From Bacteroidota bacterium (GTDB lineage: Bacteria; Bacteroidota; Bacteroidia; Bacteroidales; B39-G9), in NCBI GenBank assembly GCA_030592465.1, contig JAUVJB010000034.1, forward strand, positions 1 through 17,498: a stretch of 17,498 nt of DNA. The letters are read 5' to 3'. Both the position numbers and the translations under genes were made by a program. Shown here piece by piece: positions 1 through 6,944 of this stretch (position 1 is the stretch's first letter; the number at the start of each line of letters is the position of its first letter). A model generated the notes under the pieces. The model saw only the letters and a list, made by a program, of their open reading frames with translations, had not been told where the DNA came from and did no database searches.

Positions 1-126
1 CTCAAAAAATTATTTAACAATTCTGTAAGTAACACAATAGACCTCACAGGGAATTCTGCAGGAATGTATTTCTTACAAATAAAAATTGATAATCAAATTA
101 TTAATACTCAGGTTGTTATAAAATAA
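1..126 (+). CDS. C-terminal end of a type IX secretion (Por) sorting-domain protein, 5' end outside window
   Basis: Reading frame 1 is open from the window edge to a TAA stop at 124-126 and gives 41 residues. They have the pattern of a T9SS type A C-terminal sorting domain: an 'IDLTG' strand, a small-residue turn, 'GMYFLQIKID' (the G-x-Y-F/x signature of these domains), and a short final strand 'TQVVIK' at the very C terminus. In this family the domain directs a Sec-exported protein through the outer-membrane PorV/SprA machinery, where it is cleaved and the protein is released or anchored to lipopolysaccharide. The cargo domain lies upstream of the window, so the protein's function cannot be inferred. 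A strong terminator follows 17 bases after the stop, so this is the end of a transcription unit. The call rests on a short but characteristic stretch. Confidence 0.8.
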   Translation, partial: LKKLFNNSVSNTIDLTGNSAGMYFLQIKIDNQIINTQVVIK

Positions 127-141
127 AACTTTTAATCATTT

Positions 142-180
142 AAAAAAAAAGGCTGGCCATACATGACCAGCCTTTTTTTT
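142..180 (+). terminator. Rho-independent terminator of the T9SS-cargo gene
   Basis: GGCTGG (151-156) and CCAGCC (167-172) form a GC-rich stem that can extend by CAT/ATG pairs past one C/A mismatch. It is preceded by nine A's (142-150) and followed by eight T's (173-180). The A-run on one side and T-run on the other would let it act in both directions, but only the + strand has a gene ending into it. Confidence 0.9.
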
Positions 181-332
181 ACATTTTTATACTGATTACT
201 GAATTTTGTTATGAGAGTTGAAAGTACCAAAAAAATTGAAAAGCAGTTTCCAATTTAAGTTTGTAACTTAAACCATGAGTGGTTGAAATAATACCGGTAA
301 AATTTTATTATCCTCACCATATAAACTCAACT

Positions 333-359
333 CTGACAGGTGCTATCGCGCTCTGTCAG
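333..359. repeat. Short palindromic repeat CTGACAG-N13-CTGTCAG
   Basis: Perfect 7-bp inverted arms at 333-339 and 353-359 flank a 13-base centre (GTGCTATCGCGCT) that is much more GC-rich than its surroundings. The arm is followed by GTTTCGAAC. There is no T-run after it, so it does not look like a terminator. It resembles a REP-type dispersed unit; copy number cannot be judged from one window. Confidence 0.5.
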
Positions 360-453
360 GTTTCGAACAACTACTGACCTCGTATGTTTGTGATAATAAA
401 AAATAGTGTGATTAATCCCAATGCATCAAAAATTTTCTATTGTCCCCCGAAGT

Positions 454-721
454 TTCAGCGATTTTCTATTGCTGATTTACTATTGATTATTTATTTTTAG
501 CATGATGAATTTCAATGACTTAATATTTAAAAATCTAAAATAAAATATGGCGGTAAGAAATTAATTTCAAAATATTTGTTACTTGTAATGCCTATTTTTT
601 TGTTTATGCATAATTATGTAACCGCCATATTTTATTTTAGAAATTATAACATTATAAAGCTATTAACCAATGTGTTAGCGAGCAATAGACAATAATCAAT
701 AGTCAATAGAAAATCGCTGAA
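454..721. repeat. Concentric (nested) inverted-repeat block upstream of hflX
   Basis: Three pairs of perfect inverted arms share one centre. TTCAGCGATTTTCTATTG (454-471) matches the reverse complement at 704-721 over 18 bp. CTATTGATTATT (480-491) matches 691-702 over 12 bp. CTAAAATAAAATATGGCGGT (535-554) matches 621-640 over 20 bp. A degenerate further copy of the outer arm lies at 412-442 and pairs with 704-734 at 25 of 31 positions, so the left side carries two direct copies of the outer arm and the right side one. The block contains no ORF of note. The arms could form a very long imperfect hairpin or cruciform. Confidence 0.8.
535..640. mobile_element. Possible MITE-like element with 20-bp perfect terminal inverted repeats
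   Basis: The 106-bp unit starts CTAAAATAAAATATGGCGGT and ends with its exact reverse complement. Its 66-bp centre is A+T-rich and has no coding capacity. AAAT precedes the left end (531-534) and follows the right end (641-644), which could be a 4-bp target duplication, although in DNA this A+T-rich a 4-bp match is weak support. No transposase is present in the window. It may equally be a palindromic repeat that does not move, or a fold-back transcript. Confidence 0.4.
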
Positions 722-808
722 GCATCGTGATTAAACCTTTTCGCAACCTGCGAGAGTACTAATATCCTCGTAGTGTTGATACTTTTAAAATAATATTTCT
801 TTTTATTT

Positions 809-2002
809 ATGCCAAAACTAATTGAGATTCAAGAAAAACAAGAACAAGCAATATTAATTGGAATAATAAATCAACAACAAAACGAAAGACAAGTTATTGA
901 ATTTCTTGACGAATTGGCTTTTTTAACAAAAACAGCCGGGGCTAAACCAATAAAAACATTTACACAAAAGTTAGAAACTCCAAACCCAAAAACATTTGTC
1001 GGAACAGGCAAATTAAACGAAATAGCATTTTATGTAAAAAACAATAACATTGACGTGGTAATATTTGATGATGAACTTTCTCCCTCACAACTGCGAAATA
1101 TTGAAAAAACACTTGAATGTAAAATACTTGACAGAACAAATCTCATTTTAGACATTTTTGCAAAACATGCACAGACCGCTCATGCAAAAGCACAGGTTGA
1201 ATTGGCACAATATCAATATTTATTACCTCGGTTAACACGAATGTGGACACACCTTGAACGTCAAAAAGGTGGTATTGGTTTAAGAGGGCCGGGTGAAACA
1301 GAATTAGAAACCGACCGACGAATTATTCGCGATAAAATATCTCGTCTCAAAGAACAGCTTAAAAAAATTGACAAACAAAAAGCAACTCAACGTAAAAATA
1401 GAGGTAAATTAGTGAGAGTTGCTCTGGTTGGCTATACAAATGTTGGCAAATCAACAATTATGAATTTATTAAGCAAATCGGATGTATATACCGAAAACAA
1501 ACTATTTGCTACTCTCGATACAACCGTAAGAAAAGTTGTGATTGGAAATCTTCCTTTTTTATTATCAGACACTGTTGGTTTTATAAGGAAACTGCCTACT
1601 CATCTTATAGTATCATTCAAATCGACACTTGACGAAGTGCGTGAAGCTGATATATTGCTTCATGTTGTTGATATTTCGCACCCAAATTTTGAAGAACAAA
1701 TAAATATTGTTACCCGGACTTTACACGAAATTACTCAAAGCGATAAGGTTAATTATCTGATTTTTAATAAAATTGATGCTTTTACTTACATAAAAAAAGA
1801 CGATGATGATTTAACTCCAAAAAAAAGAGAAAATTTTAGTCTCGAAGAACTTGAAAAAAGTTGGATGGCAAAAAACAACTCACCTTGTCTATTTCTCTCT
1901 GCAAAAAAGAAAATTAACCTTGAGAAATTTAAAAATTTACTTTATGATAAAGTGAAAAATATTCATGTTAAACGATTTCCTTACAATGATTTTTTATACT
2001 AA
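809..2002 (+). CDS. hflX: HflX ribosome-associated GTPase
   Basis: A 397-residue OBG/HflX-family GTPase. In this family the protein binds the 50S subunit, splits stalled or idle 70S ribosomes and helps them recover after stress. The N-terminal HflX domain covers about residues 1-195 and includes 'FVGTGKLNEI' and the glycine-rich signature 'GIGLRGPGETELETDRR' (155-171), followed by a basic coiled linker (172-200). The G domain has G1 'GYTNVGKST' (208-216), G2 around the TLDTT motif (235-239), G3 'DTVG' (254-257), G4 'NKID' (320-323) and G5 'SAKK' (364-367). All nucleotide-binding motifs are intact and the length is normal for the family. The ATG at 809 fits the family N terminus, and no ribosome binding site stands out, as is usual in this phylum. 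Its stop codon overlaps the convergent TPR gene by 4 bp. Confidence 0.95.
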   Translation: MPKLIEIQEKQEQAILIGIINQQQNERQVIEFLDELAFLTKTAGAKPIKTFTQKLETPNPKTFVGTGKLNEIAFYVKNNNIDVVIFDDELSPSQLRNIEKTLECKILDRTNLILDIFAKHAQTAHAKAQVELAQYQYLLPRLTRMWTHLERQKGGIGLRGPGETELETDRRIIRDKISRLKEQLKKIDKQKATQRKNRGKLVRVALVGYTNVGKSTIMNLLSKSDVYTENKLFATLDTTVRKVVIGNLPFLLSDTVGFIRKLPTHLIVSFKSTLDEVREADILLHVVDISHPNFEEQINIVTRTLHEITQSDKVNYLIFNKIDAFTYIKKDDDDLTPKKRENFSLEELEKSWMAKNNSPCLFLSAKKKINLEKFKNLLYDKVKNIHVKRFPYNDFLY

Positions 2003-3978
2003 TTACAATATCTTTTTATAACATTATAAGCATTATCAACGCCCAACTCACCTGCCTTACTCATATCGGAACAACCTTTTTTAGTGTCTTTTAAATAAAT
2101 TAAAGTTAAACCTCTATTAAAATATGCCTCTTTAAAATCTTTTTCTAATTCAATTGCTTTCGTATAATCGGCAACAGCTCCACTGTAATCTTTTGACTTA
2201 CATCGAATATTTGCCCGATTAAAATAAGCATAATAAAATTCGGGGTCTAAATCAATTACTGCATTATAATCGTTTATCACATCATTATAATCATAAATTT
2301 TCTTTTCTGTTTTTTCTTTATTATTCAAAGTAGCCACACTGCCTTGTATCTTAATTACTTTAGTATAATCGTCAATTGCATTAATATAATCAATCATTTC
2401 ACTTCTGATATTAGCCCGATTAAAATAAGCAAATAAAAAATCTCGATTAATATTAATTGCTTTATCATACATTGTAATGGATAGATTAAAATTATGTATT
2501 TCGCCATTTAAAATTCCTTTATAAAAATATTTATAGTCATTACCGGTTGATATTTTTTTATCATTATTAACACTATCTAATTTTGAATGGACAGCCATAA
2601 CATCTGCATCTTTAATTTTATTTGAGATATAAAAATTTGTTTTGTATTCATTTTTATTCAAATCTTGAATTTGATTATTATAGTATTCACTATTTAATTT
2701 TAAAGTATCATTATATGATATTATAAAAATTGGCTCTAAATCAATAACAATTTTTTTATTTTGAATCCTCCCGTCAACAACATCAGAATTACTAAAACTA
2801 TTAAAGTCATCGTCAAACTCAACAATTTTGCTATATTTTGAACTTGTGTCGATATAACTTTCAAATAAGGAATCTTTTTTATTTTTTCGATACTCATCAA
2901 TTTTGCTCATTGCAATATTGTGGTCTTCTATTGCACCCTCAAAATCGTTAATCTCACGTTTTGCAGAAGCTCTATTCAAATATGCAGCAGCAAAATCAGG
3001 AAAAATCTCAATAGCTGTTGAATAATCACGAATAGCACCTTTGTAATTTTTCATTTCAAATTTAACACCTGCCTTATTATAATAAGAAAGAACATTTTGT
3101 GGTTTTAACTGACTAACCTTGTCATAGTCATCAATAGCTTTATTATAATCACCAATTTCAGTTTCAACAATTGCACGGTTATAAAAGGTAAGTGCATTAT
3201 CAGGGTCAATATCAATGACTTTGTTGTAGTCATCAATGGCTTTATCATAATTTTTCATTTTATAATAAACAATACCACGACTAAAATATAATAAAGAATT
3301 ATGAGCATCTAATTTAATAGCATAATCATAATCACTAATGGCACCATCATAATTTTTTAACTCGGTTTTTGTAAAAGCTCTTCGGCTATAAGCTTCAGAC
3401 GAATAATTATTTAATTTAATTGCTTCAGTATAATCAACAATAGCACCTTTGTAATCTTTAAGATAATGTTTTGCAACTCCTCTATTAATGTAAGCTCCCG
3501 GGATAGTAGATTTTAGTTTTACAGCATTATCAAAATTAGTAATAGCTTCTTTATATTTTTTCAAAATCATTTTAGTAATTCCCCGGCTAATAAAAATATT
3601 TGGATTTGTGGGATCCAAATTTAAAGCTTTTTTATAGTCTTCAAGAGCTGAATCATAATTATGTAATCTGTCTTGTGTAATGCCTCTAAAGTGGTAAGCA
3701 TTAGAAAAATACGGATTAATTTTAATGGTTGTATTAAAATCAGAATCAGCACCTGTAAAATCACCAAGATTATATTTAGCTATTCCTCTATAAAAATATG
3801 AAGCAAATAAATCCGGTTTTACTTTAATTACTGCATTAAAACGTTTAATAGCTTCTGTGTAATTTTCGTGAAATAACTCATAACGACCAACTCCAATATA
3901 ATGAGCTATATCAAGTTGTGAAAAACTTAATAAAGGAATAAATAAAAATAAAATTATTAAAAACTTAACTCTTTGCAT
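1999..3978 (-). CDS. Exported tetratricopeptide-repeat (TPR) protein
   Basis: A 659-residue protein with a Sec signal peptide: basic MQRVK, a hydrophobic core at about 6-18, and a likely signal peptidase I cut around SFS-Q (20/21). About ten near-regular 34-residue TPR units run from roughly 24 to 357, recognisable by repeats such as 'AYxNRGxxKxxLKDYKGAI' and 'DYxKAIxLxP'. A non-TPR, Asp/Asn/Lys-rich linker of about 120 residues (360-480) is followed by three to four more TPR units (about 481-630). The end, 'GCSDMSKAGELGVDNAY', is a terminal half-repeat common in Bacteroidota TPR proteins. TPR solenoids are protein-interaction scaffolds; no catalytic domain is present and the partner is unknown. 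The location is probably the periplasm or the outer surface. It is transcribed alone and converges on hflX with a 4-bp overlap of the coding ends. Confidence 0.88.
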   Translation of the reverse strand: MQRVKFLIILFLFIPLLSFSQLDIAHYIGVGRYELFHENYTEAIKRFNAVIKVKPDLFASYFYRGIAKYNLGDFTGADSDFNTTIKINPYFSNAYHFRGITQDRLHNYDSALEDYKKALNLDPTNPNIFISRGITKMILKKYKEAITNFDNAVKLKSTIPGAYINRGVAKHYLKDYKGAIVDYTEAIKLNNYSSEAYSRRAFTKTELKNYDGAISDYDYAIKLDAHNSLLYFSRGIVYYKMKNYDKAIDDYNKVIDIDPDNALTFYNRAIVETEIGDYNKAIDDYDKVSQLKPQNVLSYYNKAGVKFEMKNYKGAIRDYSTAIEIFPDFAAAYLNRASAKREINDFEGAIEDHNIAMSKIDEYRKNKKDSLFESYIDTSSKYSKIVEFDDDFNSFSNSDVVDGRIQNKKIVIDLEPIFIISYNDTLKLNSEYYNNQIQDLNKNEYKTNFYISNKIKDADVMAVHSKLDSVNNDKKISTGNDYKYFYKGILNGEIHNFNLSITMYDKAININRDFLFAYFNRANIRSEMIDYINAIDDYTKVIKIQGSVATLNNKEKTEKKIYDYNDVINDYNAVIDLDPEFYYAYFNRANIRCKSKDYSGAVADYTKAIELEKDFKEAYFNRGLTLIYLKDTKKGCSDMSKAGELGVDNAYNVIKRYCN

Positions 3979-4030
3979 AATCTTTTAAAACAAATAAGGA
4001 AACATATACTTCACTCGGTTATAATTTTAA

Positions 4031-4090
4031 CATATATTGTCATTGATAGTCATTAATTGTCATTAATAGTCATTGATTGTCATTGATTGT
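4031..4090. repeat. 10-bp tandem repeat array, six units
   Basis: Six in-phase units run head to tail: CATATATTGT, CATTGATAGT, CATTAATTGT, CATTAATAGT, CATTGATTGT, CATTGATTGT. The last two are identical and the others differ by one to four bases. The array is 53 bases upstream of the TPR gene start and about 200 bases upstream of the glycosyltransferase start, so it lies between two divergent promoters. The period is close to one DNA helical turn. It is related to the TTGATTATTGATT-type repeats seen in other gaps of this window. Confidence 0.85.
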
Positions 4091-4108
4091 CAATAAACAA
4101 TTAAATGA

Positions 4109-4141
4109 CCCTATTAAATATTGCTTCGCAATTTCACGGGG
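4109..4141. repeat. Dispersed hairpin repeat, copy 1
   Basis: CCCTATTAAATATTGC (4109-4124) faces GCAATTTCACGGGG (4128-4141) across a TTC loop. The ATTGC/GCAAT core is perfect and the outer CCC/GGG ends pair. Its arms match those of the hairpin at 5482-5514 and the half-copy at about 16162-16176 (ACCCTGTGAAATTG), so this is a repeat family. The rest of the 318-base gap between the TPR and glycosyltransferase genes holds the tandem array and A+T-rich DNA that must contain both promoters; I could not define these. Confidence 0.65.
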
Positions 4142-4296
4142 CAAACAAATTACATTACGTAGAATATAACCGCACAAAATATAACAAAACTTATGCCATA
4201 AAATTAATTAGAAATAATTAATAAAAAAACACCAACTTAAATAACACAATACAAATTCAAAATTATTATATTGTATTGATAAAAAAAATAAACTTT

Positions 4297-5412
4297 ATGC
4301 AAATATTATTTTACCTGTTGGCTTTTATATATTTTATTTTAATTCTTTTGTTATATATCGGCTGGATTAAAAATAAACCTTTTTTTATTGACGATAAGAA
4401 AAACAATGAACAACTTCTTGTGTCAATAATAATAGCTGTAAGGAATGAAGAAAATAATGTTTCTAATATTATTAATGATATCCTTAAACAAACATATAAA
4501 AATTTTGAACTAATTATTGTCGATGACCATTCAACAGATTCTACAGCCAAAATTACAAAAGATTTTTGTAAACAAAATCCTCAAATAAAATATAAAGAAC
4601 TTGGTAATAATATCACAAGTAAAAAATCTGCCTTAACAAAAGGCATAAAAAATGCACAAGGCAAATTAATAATAACCACAGATGCCGACTGCAGTATGAG
4701 TAAAAACTGGTTGAAAACAATTGTGTCATTTTACTGTCAGCAGCACCCAAAAATGATTGTTTCTCCTGTTATTATTAGAGATGAGAAAAATATTTTTGAA
4801 AAAATGCAATCATTAGAATTTTTAAGTTTAATTGGTTCGGGTGCAGGTGCGATAAATATTAATCACGCTATAATGTGTAATGGTGCAAATCTTGCATTTG
4901 AAAAAAAAATATTTTTTGAGTTTAACGATACTTTAAAAAATAATTTTTCCTCAGGCGACGATATTTTCCTTATGCTAAAAACAAAAAAGAAATATAACAA
5001 GAAAATTCTTTTCCTAAAATCACACGATGCCACAGTTTATACACAAGCATTACCAAATTTTAAAAAAATTATTAATCAACGTAAACGCTGGACATCGAAA
5101 AGCCGTGCTTATTATGATTTTGATATTTTATTTACTGCAATTATCATATTTTTAACTAATTTTTCTCTACTGTTTACACTTGTTGCAAGCATTTTTAAAT
5201 TTCAGTTCTTTTATTTTTTCATTTTCCTGTTTTTAGTTAAATTATTTATTGATTTTATTTTCTTGTTTAACATTACAAAATTTTTCAATAAAGAAAAACT
5301 CATGAGACTTTTTATACCTTTACAACTGTTATATTTTTTTTATATTAGTTTTGTAGCATTAACAGGCAACATCTCAAAATTTGAATGGAAAGGGAGGACG
5401 TTGAAAAAATAA
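4297..5412 (+). CDS. Membrane-anchored family 2 glycosyltransferase
   Basis: I take the ATG at 4297 (371 aa); a TTG at 4276 in the same frame would add seven residues but is less likely. One N-terminal transmembrane helix (about residues 3-21) precedes a cytosolic GT-A domain of the GT2 family. That domain opens with 'LVSIIIAVRNEENN', has the nucleotide-sugar-binding 'VDDHSTDST' (near 75), a DxD-type metal site 'TTDADC' (near 130), an acceptor and catalytic region 'SSGDDIFL' (near 220) and 'QRKRW' (near 263), which matches the Q-x-x-R-W signature of processive and related GT2 enzymes. Two to three transmembrane helices end the protein. The enzyme should transfer a sugar from a nucleotide sugar at the inner face of the membrane, to a polysaccharide or lipid acceptor. 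Substrate and product cannot be told from sequence. No neighbouring gene fixes the pathway. Confidence 0.85.
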   Translation: MQILFYLLAFIYFILILLLYIGWIKNKPFFIDDKKNNEQLLVSIIIAVRNEENNVSNIINDILKQTYKNFELIIVDDHSTDSTAKITKDFCKQNPQIKYKELGNNITSKKSALTKGIKNAQGKLIITTDADCSMSKNWLKTIVSFYCQQHPKMIVSPVIIRDEKNIFEKMQSLEFLSLIGSGAGAININHAIMCNGANLAFEKKIFFEFNDTLKNNFSSGDDIFLMLKTKKKYNKKILFLKSHDATVYTQALPNFKKIINQRKRWTSKSRAYYDFDILFTAIIIFLTNFSLLFTLVASIFKFQFFYFFIFLFLVKLFIDFIFLFNITKFFNKEKLMRLFIPLQLLYFFYISFVALTGNISKFEWKGRTLKK

Positions 5413-5480
5413 AGGCTCAAGGCTAAAGTTTTAATTGATTATTGATTATTATTGATTCATAAATCTAAAGGCTAAAGTTT
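5411..5480. repeat. Intergenic direct repeat (GGCTAAAGTTT) flanking a TTGATTATTGATT stretch
   Basis: GGCTAAAGTTT occurs at 5421-5431 and again at 5470-5480, with a diverged GGCTCAA at 5414 and GGGGCTAAA at 5512-5520. Between the two full copies lies the simple stretch ATTGATTATTGATTATTATTGATT (about 5434-5457). Similar words occur in the gap before recQ (6896-6915). This appears to be dispersed non-coding repeat material; no function is evident. Confidence 0.5.
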
Positions 5481-5481
5481 A

Positions 5482-5514
5482 CCCTGTGAAATGCAAAGCA
5501 ATTATTTAACAGGG
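5482..5514. repeat. Dispersed hairpin repeat, copy 2
   Basis: CCCTGTGAAAT (5482-5492) pairs with ATTTAACAGGG (5504-5514) at 10 of 11 positions, with a further TGC/GCA pairing inside around an AAA loop. It is the same family as 4109-4141. It lies after the glycosyltransferase gene but lacks a T-run, so it is probably not its terminator. Confidence 0.65.
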
Positions 5515-5552
5515 GCTAAAAAACAAAGTATAAAATAAAAAAAAGAAAAAAA

Positions 5553-5560
5553 TAATTTTG
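5553..5560 (+). promoter_or_regulatory. Candidate -7 promoter element for the ABC permease gene
   Basis: TAATTTTG matches the Bacteroidota -7 consensus TAnnTTTG exactly. It lies 112 bases before the likely ATG. No clear TTG -33 element is found about 20 bases upstream, so this is a tentative assignment. Confidence 0.35.
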
Positions 5561-5671
5561 AAATACTTTTTACTTTAGTCTTTAAAAAGGGTGGCAAATT
5601 TGATTACCAACTTAAATTAAAAAAACTACATAATAACTCAGAATTACGGAAAGTAATTGAATAATATATTA

Positions 5672-6889
5672 ATGAAAAAAGATAAAATAAATAAGGGTAA
5701 CTCAATTGAATTAATAGTTTTTAATAAATTCATAAAAAATAAACTTGCATTAATCAGTTTATCTATCATTATATTTGCAATAATTGTAGCAATACTCGGC
5801 TATCTCATAACCCCTGACAAAACACCTTTTTGCAATGAACAATTTTTAGAGCTAACAACAAAAAAACCGGATTTTAAAGTTAAAATGCTACTTGTTAAAA
5901 AAAATGAAAAAATAAAAGAATCCAATTTATTTAAAAAGATGCTTTATGGTGAACAAAACCAATATTACCTTATTCCAATAAATAATTTTAAATTTGAAAA
6001 CAATAATCTATCTGTTACAGAATATAACGACGTGAAAGGAGATGTTGAAATTATTAAAAAATATAACCTGGCAAATGTTGTGTATTCCTTGTCGTTAACA
6101 AAACCTGTAACATTTAATAATAATAAAATAACATTTTATGATATAGACAATAACAAACACGTTGAGACAATAAAAAAACTGAAAAATAAAATAATTTTAA
6201 ACAATATAAAAGAAAAAAAATTCATCTTAGGAACCGATAGGTTTGGTAGAGATTTATTAAGCAGACTATTATTAGGCTCACGCGTTTCAATTTCGGTTGG
6301 TTTTATTTCAGTTTTAATTTCATTAATAATAGGCATTACACTTGGTGCAATAGCAGGGTTTTACAGGGGATTTGCTGATGATGTAATTATGTGGTTTATT
6401 AATGTTATTTGGTCAATCCCGACATTATTACTTGTTATTGCAATAACTATGGCATTAGGGAAAGGTTTTTGGCAAATATTTATAGCAGTAGGGCTAACAA
6501 TGTGGGTTGAAGTAGCACGAGTTGTTCGCGGGCAAGTTATGAGTCTCAAAGAAAAAGAATTTATTGAAGCAGGTAAAGCTCTTGGTTTTAACAATTTAAG
6601 AATTATAACAAAACATGTAATTCCAAATGTGTTAAGTCCTGTAATAGTTATTTCTGCGGCAAATTTCGCATCTGCTATTTTAATCGAAGCAGGCTTAAGT
6701 TTCTTAGGTATAGGCGTTCAACCACCAATCCCTTCCTGGGGTACAATGATAAAAGAACACTATGGATATATTATTGTTGATTTAGCTTATCTTGCAATTA
6801 TCCCGGGCATTGCTATTATGTTGTTAGTATTAGCTTTTACAATAGTTGGCAATAGCTTACGCGATGCTTTAGACGCCAGGCAAGTATAA
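5672..6889 (+). CDS. OppC/DppC-type ABC transporter permease
   Basis: I favour the ATG at 5672 (405 aa); a TTG at 5657 would add five residues. It is an inner-membrane permease of the peptide/nickel (Opp/Dpp) class. An OppC-type N-terminal helix lies at about 28-47. The family signature 'LGTDRFGRDLLSRLL' (near 186-200) is followed by a binding-protein-dependent transport domain with about five helices. The cytoplasmic EAA coupling loop 'EAGKALGFNN' plus 'HVIPN' (near 299-319) contacts the ATPase, and 'FLGIGVQPPIPSWG' (near 344-357) is typical of the family. About 140 residues, probably periplasmic, separate the first helix from the GTD signature; classical OppC proteins of about 300 residues have a much shorter loop. 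No partner permease, ATPase or substrate-binding protein is in the window, so it is an orphan here and the substrate is unknown. Confidence 0.9.
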   Translation: MKKDKINKGNSIELIVFNKFIKNKLALISLSIIIFAIIVAILGYLITPDKTPFCNEQFLELTTKKPDFKVKMLLVKKNEKIKESNLFKKMLYGEQNQYYLIPINNFKFENNNLSVTEYNDVKGDVEIIKKYNLANVVYSLSLTKPVTFNNNKITFYDIDNNKHVETIKKLKNKIILNNIKEKKFILGTDRFGRDLLSRLLLGSRVSISVGFISVLISLIIGITLGAIAGFYRGFADDVIMWFINVIWSIPTLLLVIAITMALGKGFWQIFIAVGLTMWVEVARVVRGQVMSLKEKEFIEAGKALGFNNLRIITKHVIPNVLSPVIVISAANFASAILIEAGLSFLGIGVQPPIPSWGTMIKEHYGYIIVDLAYLAIIPGIAIMLLVLAFTIVGNSLRDALDARQV

Positions 6890-6925
6890 AATAAAAAGTT
6901 TAAGGTTTAAAGTTTCGAGTTCTAA

Positions 6926-6944
6926 ATTGATGATTATTGATTAT
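6926..6944. repeat. TTGATTATTGATT-type simple repeat next to the recQ stop
   Basis: ATTGATGATTATTGATTAT abuts the recQ stop codon (6945-6947). The same words occur at 480-491, 691-702 (inverted), 4031-4090 and 5434-5457, always outside genes. The short gap also has the degenerate AAGTTTAAGGTTTAAAGTTT at 6896-6915. Confidence 0.5.

Larger units (their letters stand above)
181..808. other. Non-coding, repeat-dense gap between the T9SS-cargo gene and hflX
   Basis: I find no convincing gene in these 628 bases. They hold a run of inverted repeats: TTTAAGTT/AACTTAAA with a 3-nt loop (254-272); AACCA/TGGTT overlapping its 3' side (271-284); AGAGTTGA (214-221) pairing with TCAACTCT (327-334) so as to enclose both; CTGACAG/CTGTCAG (333-339/353-359); and the large concentric block at 454-721 listed separately. 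A partly similar stretch occurs on both sides of that block: around 361-396 (TTTCG, then CCTCGTA, then TGATA) and around 739-780 (TTTTCGCAAC, then CCTCGTAG, then TGATA). This looks like an accumulation of dispersed intergenic repeats, though a structured RNA at about 205-365 cannot be excluded. Confidence 0.6.

Noticed and set aside
4031..4090. Possible CRISPR array
   Set aside because: The 10-bp units are contiguous with no spacers, and no cas gene is present.
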